Source of the DNA: CBDULQ01 sp965368115
Lineage (GTDB): Bacteria > Pseudomonadota > Gammaproteobacteria > SZUA-229
NCBI GenBank assembly: GCA_965368115.1
Contig: CBDULQ010000198.1
Location: 1-7,005 of the forward strand
Direction of reading: 5' to 3'
Length of the DNA stretch: 7,005 bases
The translations under genes were made by a program, and so were the position numbers. The first letter of the stretch is position 1. Each line of letters begins with the position of its first letter. Below the pieces are notes generated by a model. It worked only from the letters and a program-made list of their open reading frames with translations, searched no databases and was not told where the DNA came from. Shown piece after piece: positions 1 through 5,100 of the stretch.

Positions 1-54
1 GTGTACAATGCTCTGAGTGTAATGCAATTTCACCGGCTTTGCCCGCAAAAATAA
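1..54 (+). CDS. Possible 3' end of an upstream gene (unidentified)
   Basis: Frame 1 is open from the first base to a TAA at 52-54, giving 17 residues that end in CPQK. I do not recognise the peptide. In related bacteria a methyltransferase or glyoxalase gene often precedes rnhA, but these residues do not let me confirm that. With so few codons the open frame could be chance, and frame 3 is also open here. Treat it as a guess. Confidence 0.2.
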   Translation: MYNALSVMQFHRLCPQK

Positions 55-59
55 ATTTA

Positions 60-77
60 GGGCCTGTTGACAGGCCC
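60..77. repeat. Perfect 7-bp inverted repeat (hairpin) upstream of rnhA
   Basis: GGGCCTG at 60-66 and CAGGCCC at 71-77 are perfectly complementary around a TTGA tetraloop. The bases before it (46-59) are rich in A and T. After it on the plus strand there is no T run, so it is not a standard terminator for a plus-strand transcript. Read on the minus strand, the stem is followed by an interrupted T-rich stretch, so it could stop antisense transcription or be part of a bidirectional terminator. It ends 28 bases before the rnhA ATG and could also be a leader hairpin. Confidence 0.6.
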
Positions 78-105
78 CGGATCCGAATTAACAGGTTTTC
101 ATTTC

Positions 106-555
106 ATGAGTGCAGCACAGGATACGACGGTCGAACTTTTCACGGACGGCGCCTGCCGCGGTAATCCGGGGCCCGGTGGCTGGGGAGTACTGATGCGCTA
201 CCGTGGCCACGAGAAAGAACTGTTTGGCGGCGAGCCACAGACGACCAATAACCGCATGGAATTGATGGCGGCGATCCAGGGGCTGGAGGCATTGAACCGG
301 GACCAGTGCCAGGTCACCGTATTCACCGATTCCAAATACGTGATGCAGGGCATTACCGAATGGCTGGAAGGCTGGAAGGCACGTGGCTGGAAAACCGCCG
401 GCAAGAAGCCGGTGAAGAATGTCGATCTCTGGCAGCGTCTCGATACGGCGCGCCAGAAACACCAGGTGAACTGGCAATGGGTCAAGGGGCATGCCGGCCA
501 CCCGGAGAATGAACGCGCCGACACCCTGGCCAATCGAGGCATCGACGAGATGTAA
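106..555 (+). CDS. rnhA: Ribonuclease HI
   Basis: Cytoplasmic endonuclease that cuts the RNA strand of RNA-DNA hybrids, removing R-loops and primer remnants. The protein is 149 residues (E. coli: 155) and covers the whole single-domain fold. The catalytic residues are visible: D14 in FTDGACRGNPGPGGWG, E52 in NNRMEL, D75 in FTDSKYV and D139 in ENERADTLA, with the flexible-loop histidine H129 in VKGHAGH. The basic, Trp-rich handle region (about residues 86-105) is present. I chose the ATG at 106 because homologues start close to the first beta strand. An in-frame TTG at 67 would add 13 unconserved residues and lies in the loop of the 60-77 hairpin. The Shine-Dalgarno is weak (ACAGG, about 10 bases upstream). 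dnaQ follows on the same strand, as in Pseudomonas, whereas in E. coli the two genes are divergent. Confidence 0.97.
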   Translation: MSAAQDTTVELFTDGACRGNPGPGGWGVLMRYRGHEKELFGGEPQTTNNRMELMAAIQGLEALNRDQCQVTVFTDSKYVMQGITEWLEGWKARGWKTAGKKPVKNVDLWQRLDTARQKHQVNWQWVKGHAGHPENERADTLANRGIDEM

Positions 556-562
556 GTGAAGC

Positions 563-602
563 CGGTTTGCAGGGCCTCGATTCCCGCGTATCATGCAAAC
601 CG
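563..602. repeat. Perfect 9-bp inverted repeat between rnhA and dnaQ
   Basis: CGGTTTGCA at 563-571 and TGCAAACCG at 594-602 are exact reverse complements separated by 22 bases. The loop contains a further short GGG/CCC pair (572-574 with 583-585). No T run follows, so it is not a typical intrinsic terminator. It starts 8 bases after the rnhA stop and ends 33 bases before the dnaQ ATG. It could be a transcript hairpin that protects or separates the two coding regions, or a dyad operator, since a possible promoter lies inside it. Confidence 0.65.
567..594 (+). promoter_or_regulatory. Possible dnaQ promoter inside the inverted repeat
   Basis: TTGCAG at 567-572 and TATCAT at 589-594 are separated by 16 bases. 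The -10 matches 5 of 6 consensus positions, the -35 only 3 of 6. Transcription would begin near 601, leaving a leader of about 35 bases before dnaQ. A separate dnaQ promoter makes sense because the gene is set 80 bases apart from rnhA, but the weak -35 keeps this tentative. Confidence 0.3.
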
Positions 603-635
603 TCTGGTTATTACTTCCTGGGGCATCACCCGCTC

Positions 636-1358
636 ATGCGCTACATCGTACTCGATACTGAAACCACCGGTCTGGAACCCAGTCAGGGTCATCGCATCAT
701 CGAAATCGGTTGCGTGGAAATCGTCAATCGACGCATCACCGACAATCATTATCACCAGTACATTCAGCCGGATCGGGAAATCGACGAAGGGGCTTTCGAG
801 GTGCACGGCATCAGCAATGATTTCCTCGCCGACAAACCGCGTTTTGCCGATATCGCCGAGGATTTCATGGCGTTCATCAAGGGTGCCGAACTGGTGATTC
901 ACAATGCACCGTTCGACGTCGGTTTTATCGATCATGAACTGGCGAAGCTGGATGCAAACTGGGGCAAGACCGCGGATCACTGTACAATCACCGATAGCCT
1001 GGTGATGGCGCGCCAGAAACATCCGGGCCAGAAGAACAACCTGGATGCTCTGTGTAAGCGTTACGAGGTCAACAACTCGAAACGCGAACTGCACGGCGCG
1101 CTGCTCGATGCGGAATTGCTGGCGGAAGTCTTTCTGCGCATGACCGGGGGGCAGGTCACCCTGTCGCTGGGAGGTCAGTCGGATAATGCCGGGCAATCGG
1201 CCAGTGCCAGCCCGATCCGGCGGCTGGACAGTAATCGACCGGCCTTGCCGGTGGTGCAGGCGACGAGTGAAGAACTGGCCGATCATGAAGACAGTCTGCA
1301 GCGTCTCGGGGAGGCCTGTGTCTGGTCCCGACCGCTGGTTATCGAGGGCGACGCCTGA
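636..1358 (+). CDS. dnaQ: DNA polymerase III epsilon subunit (3'-5' proofreading exonuclease)
   Basis: Removes misincorporated nucleotides as part of the alpha-epsilon-theta core of the replicative polymerase. The protein has 240 residues (E. coli: 243). It is a DEDDh exonuclease: Exo I is VLDTETTG with D7 and E9, Exo II is HNAPFDVGF with D94, and Exo III is HGALLDAELLAE with H153 and D158. A flexible C-terminal region follows. It begins with QVTLSL at 173-178, which matches the position and pattern of the beta-clamp-binding motif (QTSMAF in E. coli), and ends in a segment resembling the alpha-binding tail. The frame is open upstream to a TTG at 567, but the ATG at 636 places the first beta strand at residue 3, as in Pseudomonas DnaQ. 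The Shine-Dalgarno is poor (GGGG at 620-623, 12 bases upstream). The stop lies 16 bases from the convergent smpB stop. Confidence 0.96.
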   Translation: MRYIVLDTETTGLEPSQGHRIIEIGCVEIVNRRITDNHYHQYIQPDREIDEGAFEVHGISNDFLADKPRFADIAEDFMAFIKGAELVIHNAPFDVGFIDHELAKLDANWGKTADHCTITDSLVMARQKHPGQKNNLDALCKRYEVNNSKRELHGALLDAELLAEVFLRMTGGQVTLSLGGQSDNAGQSASASPIRRLDSNRPALPVVQATSEELADHEDSLQRLGEACVWSRPLVIEGDA

Positions 1359-1374
1359 TTTACTGAAACCTGGT

Positions 1375-1860
1375 TTATTTCTGTGCGTTCTTCAGGACGC
1401 GCGCTTTCTCCCGTTTCCAGTCACGATCCTTGTCGGCAGCGCGTTTGTCATGCAGCTTTTTGCCCTGGGCCAGGCCGATCTCCATTTTCGCCATGCCTTT
1501 CTTCCAGTACAGTGCTAGCGGGACCAGGGTGTAACCCTTGCGTTCCACGGCGCCGATCAGCTTGTCGATCTCCCGTTGATGCAGCAGCAGTTTACGGCTG
1601 CGTAGCGGGTCCGGGTGTACATGAGTGGAGGCGGATAGCAACGGCGTGATCTGGCCGCCGAACCACCAGACTTCACCGTCCTTGATCATCACATAGCTCT
1701 CCGCAATCTGTGCCTTGCCGGCGCGCATACTTTTGACTTCCCAGCCCTGCAGCACCAGCCCGGCCTCGAATTTCTCTTCGATCTTGTAGTCGTGGCGGGC
1801 TTTCTTGTTCAGCGCGATGGTGCTGCTGGGCGCTTTTTTCTGCTTGGGTTTTTTTGCCAT
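1375..1860 (-). CDS. smpB: SsrA-binding protein SmpB (trans-translation)
   Basis: Binds tmRNA and delivers it to ribosomes stalled on mRNAs without a stop codon, so the nascent chain is tagged and the ribosome released. The protein is 161 residues (E. coli: 160). It shows the basic N-terminus, the IALNKKARHDY segment at 15-25, the oligonucleotide-binding barrel with LQGWEVKSMRAGKA at 37-50, ASTHV at 77-81 and the RKLLLHQRE stretch at 89-97. HDKR at 137-140 opens the basic C-terminal tail (141-161), which folds into a helix in the mRNA channel. The ATG ending at 1860 gives the standard start, although no clear Shine-Dalgarno precedes it. A strong promoter lies about 40 bases upstream. The gene is convergent with dnaQ and divergent from the transporter. 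The tmRNA gene ssrA, next to smpB in E. coli, is not in this window. Confidence 0.97.
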   Translation of the reverse strand: MAKKPKQKKAPSSTIALNKKARHDYKIEEKFEAGLVLQGWEVKSMRAGKAQIAESYVMIKDGEVWWFGGQITPLLSASTHVHPDPLRSRKLLLHQREIDKLIGAVERKGYTLVPLALYWKKGMAKMEIGLAQGKKLHDKRAADKDRDWKREKARVLKNAQK

Positions 1861-1900
1861 GGAGCGAATTCAGATACGGCTGAGGTGTAAAAGGCTGTTG

Positions 1901-1929
1901 ATTATACAGAGGAAAAAGTTGAGTGTTAC
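1901..1929 (-). promoter_or_regulatory. Predicted sigma-70 promoter of smpB
   Basis: On the minus strand a perfect TATAAT (1901-1906) is preceded, after a 17-base spacer, by GTAACA (1924-1929), which matches TTGACA at 4 of 6 positions. Transcription would start near 1894, giving a leader of roughly 34 bases to the smpB ATG. The spacing and the consensus -10 make this the best promoter in the window. The smpB leader has no obvious Shine-Dalgarno. Confidence 0.65.
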
Positions 1930-1947
1930 AGCGTTTTTCATCAAAAT
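1919..1947 (+). promoter_or_regulatory. Possible promoter of the NSS transporter gene
   Basis: TTGAGT at 1919-1924 and CAAAAT at 1942-1947 are separated by 17 bases, each with 4 of 6 matches to the sigma-70 consensus. It would start transcription near 1954, about 30 bases before the transporter ATG, and its -35 overlaps the -35 of the opposite smpB promoter. It is weak by consensus, and other start sites in the 124-base divergent region are possible. Confidence 0.33.
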
Positions 1948-1984
1948 GCAGCAAACACGCGAATAAAGTCACTCAGGAGCCCGC

Positions 1985-3352
1985 ATGTCCGAACAGCGCA
2001 CGTCGATTCATGGAGAATGGTCAAGCCGACTGATGTTTATTCTTGCTGCGACCGGATCCGCGGTGGGACTGGGTAACATCTGGAAGTTTCCCTACATCAC
2101 CGGCGAGAACGGCGGCGGTGCTTTTGTACTGGTGTATCTGATCTGTATCGCGCTGATCGGTATCCCCACCATGATCGCCGAGGTCATGCTGGGTCGGCGC
2201 GGCCGCCAGAGTCCGATCAATACCATGGCCGCCCTGGCCGCCGAAGAAAAGCGACCCGCCGTATGGGCGGGTCTGGGCTGGATGGGAGTGCTGGCCGGTT
2301 TCCTGATTCTGTCCTACTACAGTGTGATCGCCGGCTGGGCGTTATCCTATGTGTTTCGTACCGCCAGCGGCATGTTCGAGGGTGTGACCGTGGAAGGCGT
2401 CAACAGCATCTTCGATCAGCTGGTGGAAGATCCGGAGCGGGTGCTGGCCTGGCATACCATTTTCATGGTGATGACCATGATGGTCGTCGCGCGCGGCGTG
2501 CAGCATGGCCTGGAAAAAGCGGTGCGCTTCCTGATGCCCATGCTGCTGGTGATTCTGGCGGTGCTGTTGCTGTATGCCATGACCACCGGCCACTTCGGCG
2601 CCGGACTGTCGTTCCTGTTCGCCCCGGATTTCAGCAAGATTACCGGTGATGCGGTGCTGACCGCCATGGGACACGCCTTCTTCACCCTGAGCCTGGGCAT
2701 GGGGGCGATTATGGTGTACGGCTCCTACCTGCCGAAGAAAACCTCGATCAGCAAGGCGACCTTCATGATTGCCGGCGCCGATACCCTGGTGGCCCTGATG
2801 GCGGGCATGGTGATCTTCCCGATCGTGTTTGCCAACGGTCTGGAACCGGCCGCCGGCCCGGGTCTGATTTTCCGCACTTTACCAATTGCTTTCGGCCAGA
2901 TGGATGCGGGTATACTGATCGGCACGCTGTTTTTTGTATTGCTGGTTTTCGCGGCCTGGAGTTCGTCTATATCGCTCATTGAACCGGCTGTCGCATGGCT
3001 GGTTGAAAACCGTGGCATGAACCGCATCTATGCGTCTGTATGGATCGGTATCATTACCTGGTTCATCGGTCTGGGTACGGTGTTTTCGTTCAATATCTGG
3101 TCCGAATACAAATGGTTCGGCGGTAAAAACTTCTTCGATTCGCTGGATTATCTGACCGCCAACATCATGTTGCCGTTAGGCGGTTTACTGATTGCCATCT
3201 TTGCCGGCTGGCTGATGCACAAGGAATCCACTCGTGCCGAACTGAACACGACGCCGACCGGTTACAGTATCTGGCTGGCACTGGTGCGCTTTGCCACACC
3301 GCTGTTGATCATGATCGTATTCCTCAAAGTGATCGGCGTGATCGAAGTTTAA
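1985..3352 (+). CDS. Sodium-dependent transporter, neurotransmitter:sodium symporter (NSS/SNF) family
   Basis: Inner-membrane symporter, expected to move an amino acid or related small molecule inward with Na+. The substrate cannot be read from the sequence. The protein has 455 residues. TM1 (about 15-37) carries the unwound signature GSAVGLGNIWKFPY; G24, A26, V27 and N31 line up with LeuT G20, A22, V23 and N27 around the Na+ and substrate sites. TM3 has the SYYSVIAGW segment with the substrate-gate tyrosine (Y111 or Y112). TM6 has FFTLSLGMGA with T234 and S236. TM8 has A323 and S326-S328, matching the Na2-site residues. I count 11 membrane segments, the last at about 428-452. This fits the 11-helix bacterial branch (Tyt1/MhsT type) rather than 12-helix LeuT. 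AGGAG lies 5 bases before the ATG. The gene sits between the divergent smpB and ratA, and ratA follows after 56 bases with no visible terminator, so co-transcription is possible. Confidence 0.93.
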   Translation: MSEQRTSIHGEWSSRLMFILAATGSAVGLGNIWKFPYITGENGGGAFVLVYLICIALIGIPTMIAEVMLGRRGRQSPINTMAALAAEEKRPAVWAGLGWMGVLAGFLILSYYSVIAGWALSYVFRTASGMFEGVTVEGVNSIFDQLVEDPERVLAWHTIFMVMTMMVVARGVQHGLEKAVRFLMPMLLVILAVLLLYAMTTGHFGAGLSFLFAPDFSKITGDAVLTAMGHAFFTLSLGMGAIMVYGSYLPKKTSISKATFMIAGADTLVALMAGMVIFPIVFANGLEPAAGPGLIFRTLPIAFGQMDAGILIGTLFFVLLVFAAWSSSISLIEPAVAWLVENRGMNRIYASVWIGIITWFIGLGTVFSFNIWSEYKWFGGKNFFDSLDYLTANIMLPLGGLLIAIFAGWLMHKESTRAELNTTPTGYSIWLALVRFATPLLIMIVFLKVIGVIEV

Positions 3353-3408
3353 GAACGACGTTAGCGCCGCAAGTTAATGACTAAAGTTGCTGTGACAAAA
3401 GGTGTGTT

Positions 3409-3852
3409 GTGCCTCTGATTTCCCGAAATGCCCTGGTACCTTACAGTGTTGAGGAGATGTATCGTCTGGTGGCGGATATTGAATCCTACCCAGAATTTCT
3501 GCCCTGGTGCCGCGCAACCGAAGTGCTGGAACGTAACGACGACCAGGTACGTGCGAGTATCGAAATCGCACGTGGCGCGCTGAACAAAACCTTTACCACA
3601 CTGAATCGCATGCAGAAAAACAAGGTGATCGAAATGCGCCTGCTGAAAGGGCCGTTCAAGCATCTGGAAGGCTTCTGGCGATTCGATGCGCTAAAGGACG
3701 AGAGCGCCTGCAAGATTTCCCTGGATATGGATTTTGAATTCGAAAGTAAGCTGGTGGCTTTTGCCATGGGATCGATCTTCAATCAGATCGCCAATACCAT
3801 GGTGGATGCTTTCAGCAAACGCGCAGTCGAGGTGTACGGTGAACGAATCTGA
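3409..3852 (+). CDS. ratA: RatA family protein (START/COQ10-like fold)
   Basis: The protein has 147 residues, all within one polyketide cyclase/START-type domain like that of E. coli RatA (YfjG) and mitochondrial Coq10. Family features visible are the opening ISRNALVPYSVEEMYRLVAD (4-23), YPEFLPWC (27-34), the LLKGPFKHLEGFWRF region (78-92) and a C-terminal amphipathic helix ending in FSKRAVEVYG (135-144). E. coli RatA was reported to bind 50S subunits and block 70S formation, whereas Coq10 homologues bind ubiquinone and support respiration. The sequence does not decide between these roles. The start is GTG at 3409, preceded by AAAAGG (3397-3402) at a 6-base spacing. Its end overlaps ratB by 14 bases, as expected for a translationally coupled pair. 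The toxin-antitoxin label of the family is doubtful: RatB is not an established antitoxin. Confidence 0.93.
   Translation: MPLISRNALVPYSVEEMYRLVADIESYPEFLPWCRATEVLERNDDQVRASIEIARGALNKTFTTLNRMQKNKVIEMRLLKGPFKHLEGFWRFDALKDESACKISLDMDFEFESKLVAFAMGSIFNQIANTMVDAFSKRAVEVYGERI
3829..3832 (+). promoter_or_regulatory. Ribosome-binding site for ratB within the end of ratA
   Basis: GAGG lies 6 bases before the GTG at 3839. It supports this start over upstream in-frame ATGs, which would read through ratA sequence in another frame and give an unconserved extension of 35 residues. Confidence 0.6.
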
Positions 3853-4174
3853 GCTGATTACCGTTGAAGTAGCGTATGCACGGGATGATCGTCAACAGAT
3901 CGTGCCTCTGCAGGTCATGCCCGGGACCACGGCGCAGCAGGCCATCGAGCAGTCGGGTATCCTGGATATGTTTCCGGAAATCGATCTGGACAGTAACAAG
4001 ATCGGCGTGTTTGCCAAACTGAGCAAAAAAGACACCGAACTCAAAGCCGGTGACCGGGTAGAGATTTATCGGCCCTTGATCGCCGATCCCAAGGAAGTGC
4101 GCCGCAAACGCGAAGCCGAAGGCAAGCGCATGAAAAAAGGCGGTGGCGACGCCGAGCCAGACGCCAACGGCTGA
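3839..4174 (+). CDS. ratB: RnfH/RatB family ubiquitin-like protein
   Basis: Small protein of 111 residues, family UPF0125 (RnfH; E. coli RatB/YfjF), with a beta-grasp, ubiquitin-like fold. Its biochemical role is not settled. Visible family features are the first strand TVEVAYA (8-14), the helix AQQAIEQSGIL (32-42), the IDLDSNKIGVFAKL segment (48-61) and the signature GDRVEIYRPLIADPKEVRRKR (71-91). The C-terminus (about 92-111) is charged, Gly- and Asp-rich and poorly conserved. The start is GTG at 3839, inside the last 14 bases of ratA, with GAGG at 3829-3832. The frame is open further upstream, but that part is only the shadow of ratA. The stop lies 3 bases from the stop of the convergent bamE, so the transcripts must overlap or end within each other's genes. 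Confidence 0.93.
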   Translation: MNESELITVEVAYARDDRQQIVPLQVMPGTTAQQAIEQSGILDMFPEIDLDSNKIGVFAKLSKKDTELKAGDRVEIYRPLIADPKEVRRKREAEGKRMKKGGGDAEPDANG

Positions 4175-4177
4175 GGG

Positions 4178-4537
4178 CTATTCCTCGGCGGGTTGTTTCT
4201 GCTGTTGCGGCTGATATTTTTGGGTATCGATGCGCACCAGCCGGTCACCTTCGAAGTACAGGCTCACACGTGACTGGCGGATTTCACCCTCGCCGGTACG
4301 CAGGTAATACAGATAATCCCAGCGATCCTGATGAAACGCATCCTGCAGCAGGGGCGTGCCCAGCACGAATTTCACCTGGTCGCGGGTCATCCCTACCTGA
4401 ATGCGCTCCAGGTCTTCCTGCTTGACGCGATTACCTTGCTGGATGTCGATTTTATGCGGTTCGGGGAGAATATAGGTGCAGCCGGAGACGCCCAGCAGGC
4501 CGGCCAGCAGGCCGACTAAAATGAGATTCTTTTGCAT
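4178..4537 (-). CDS. bamE: Outer membrane protein assembly factor BamE (lipoprotein)
   Basis: Lipoprotein subunit of the BAM complex, which folds and inserts beta-barrel proteins into the outer membrane; also known as SmpA or OmlA. The protein is 119 residues. It has a lipoprotein signal peptide with positive K3, a hydrophobic stretch (5-19) and lipobox VSGC, so C20 would be lipidated. Residue 21 is Thr, not Asp, which fits outer-membrane sorting. The mature part has the conserved HKIDIQQGN (28-36), the helix region VGMTRDQVKFVLGTPLL (48-64), FHQDRWDYLYYL (68-79) and a strand RVSLYFEGDRLVRI (90-103). The C-terminal tail (108-119) is rich in Gln, Pro and Glu. No good Shine-Dalgarno precedes the ATG, and a Fur-box-like element begins one base upstream of it. 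Divergent pairing with fur matches the omlA-fur arrangement of Pseudomonas. Confidence 0.95.
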   Translation of the reverse strand: MQKNLILVGLLAGLLGVSGCTYILPEPHKIDIQQGNRVKQEDLERIQVGMTRDQVKFVLGTPLLQDAFHQDRWDYLYYLRTGEGEIRQSRVSLYFEGDRLVRIDTQKYQPQQQKQPAEE

Positions 4538-4538
4538 A

Positions 4539-4553
4539 TGTTAATGATAGTTA
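4539..4553. promoter_or_regulatory. Fur-box-like element between bamE and fur
   Basis: The bases TGTTAATGATAGTTA match 12 of 15 positions of TGATAATGATAATCA, a segment of the Fur consensus. The match falls off beyond this on the right. It covers the -35 position expected from the fur -10 box and lies directly upstream of the bamE start codon on the other strand. Fur autoregulation is common in this family, which makes the site plausible, but the region is AT-rich and chance matches are easy. Confidence 0.4.
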
Positions 4554-4567
4554 TGTGTAATCGCGTA

Positions 4568-4573
4568 TATAAT
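4568..4573 (+). promoter_or_regulatory. -10 box of the fur promoter
   Basis: A perfect TATAAT lies 52 bases before the fur start codon. No good -35 hexamer stands 16-18 bases upstream; that stretch is occupied by the Fur-box-like element, so the promoter may depend on a weak -35. The complementary strand of the same AT-rich patch (TATTAT, 4569-4574) could serve as the -10 of bamE, giving back-to-back promoters. Confidence 0.5.
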
Positions 4574-4613
4574 ATGGCCCAGAATAGTACCCGATCTGAC
4601 TAGCAAAAACAGC

Positions 4614-4618
4614 AGGAG
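4614..4618 (+). promoter_or_regulatory. Shine-Dalgarno of fur, fixing a TTG start
   Basis: AGGAG stands 7 bases before the TTG at 4626. Together with the conserved N-terminus it shows that translation starts at TTG. The next in-frame ATG (4677-4679) lies inside the conserved region and would remove the first 17 residues. Confidence 0.8.
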
Positions 4619-4625
4619 TTTTGTC

Positions 4626-5045
4626 TTGGAAACCACTGATCTGAAAAAAGCCGGCCTTAAGGTCACTTTGCCCAGGATGAAGATCCTCGAGTTGCTGGAG
4701 AGCAGCGAGACGCGCCATCAGAGCGCGGAAGATATTTATCGAACCCTGCTGGATCAGGGCGAAGAAATCGGTCTTGCCACGGTGTACCGGGTACTCACCC
4801 AGTTCGAGGCGGCCGGTCTGGTGAATCGTCATCATTTCGAAGGCGGACAGGCGGTATTCGAACTCAACGAAGGCGGTCATCACGATCATCTGGTCTGCGT
4901 GAAATGTGGCAAGGTGGTTGAATTCATGGACCCGGTGATCGAAGAACGCCAGCGTGACATCGCCCGGGAAAACGGTTTCGAAATCACCGAACACAGTCTG
5001 ATTCTGTATGGTCATTGTGATGATCCGAATTGCAGGAACAGTTGA
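4626..5045 (+). CDS. fur: Ferric uptake regulator Fur
   Basis: Iron-responsive repressor. As an Fe2+-loaded dimer it binds Fur boxes and shuts off iron uptake genes. The protein has 139 residues, slightly shorter than E. coli Fur (148) because the His-rich tail is missing. The N-terminal winged helix (about 1-82) begins LKKAGLKVTLPRMKIL, and the recognition helix lies in GLATVYRVLTQF (49-60). The dimerisation domain follows. Metal ligands of the family are visible: H31, E79, the HHDH cluster at 85-88, and E106/E107. C91 and C94 form a CxxC pair, with a second pair at C131 and C136 (structural zinc in homologues). Translation starts at TTG with AGGAG 7 bases upstream. The gene is divergent from bamE, as in Pseudomonas, but it is followed by relA rather than recN. 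Confidence 0.97.
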   Translation: METTDLKKAGLKVTLPRMKILELLESSETRHQSAEDIYRTLLDQGEEIGLATVYRVLTQFEAAGLVNRHHFEGGQAVFELNEGGHHDHLVCVKCGKVVEFMDPVIEERQRDIARENGFEITEHSLILYGHCDDPNCRNS

Positions 5046-5053
5046 TACATTGC

Positions 5054-5096
5054 ATTCAGCATGTCCCTAGCTGCAGCCGCATGCGTCCATCTGAAT
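5054..5096 (+). repeat. Inverted repeat in the leader just upstream of relA
   Basis: ATTCAG at 5054-5059 pairs with CTGAAT at 5091-5096. Inside it, CATG at 5060-5063 pairs with CATG at 5080-5083, leaving a 7-base bulge (5084-5090) on the right side and a 16-base loop containing the palindrome GCTGCAGC. The structure ends 4 bases before the relA ATG and fills most of the 55-base fur-relA gap. No T run follows, so it is not an intrinsic terminator. It might limit ribosome access to relA, but it is modest and unproven. Confidence 0.35.
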
Positions 5097-5100
5097 AACC

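Noticed and set aside
67..93. TTGACA at 67-72 as a -35 box for rnhA.
   Set aside because: It matches the consensus but lies across the loop and stem of the perfect hairpin, and the downstream candidates (TTAACA after 15 bases, AACAGG after 17) are poor -10 boxes.
67..105. An N-terminal extension of RNase HI from TTG at 67.
   Set aside because: It adds 13 residues not typical of the family, begins in the loop of a hairpin and has no Shine-Dalgarno. ATG 106 fits the family length.
567..635. An upstream extension of DnaQ to the TTG at 567.
   Set aside because: The 23 extra residues do not resemble DnaQ N-termini, and the segment overlaps the inverted repeat. ATG 636 reproduces the known start of the exonuclease domain.
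447..1021. A 15-base exact repeat (GGCGCGCCAGAAACA) at 447-461 in rnhA and 1007-1021 in dnaQ.
   Set aside because: Both copies encode the ordinary peptide ARQKH inside conserved proteins in the same type of frame. It is explained by coding sequence and shows no other repeat structure.
3409..4174. ratA-ratB as a type II toxin-antitoxin module.
   Set aside because: RatA carries a historical toxin label, but RatB is a ubiquitin-like RnfH family protein without established antitoxin activity. The pair is a conserved housekeeping neighbourhood rather than a mobile module.
5046..5100. An intrinsic terminator between fur and relA.
   Set aside because: The inverted repeat is AT-mixed, interrupted by a 7-base bulge and not followed by a T run.
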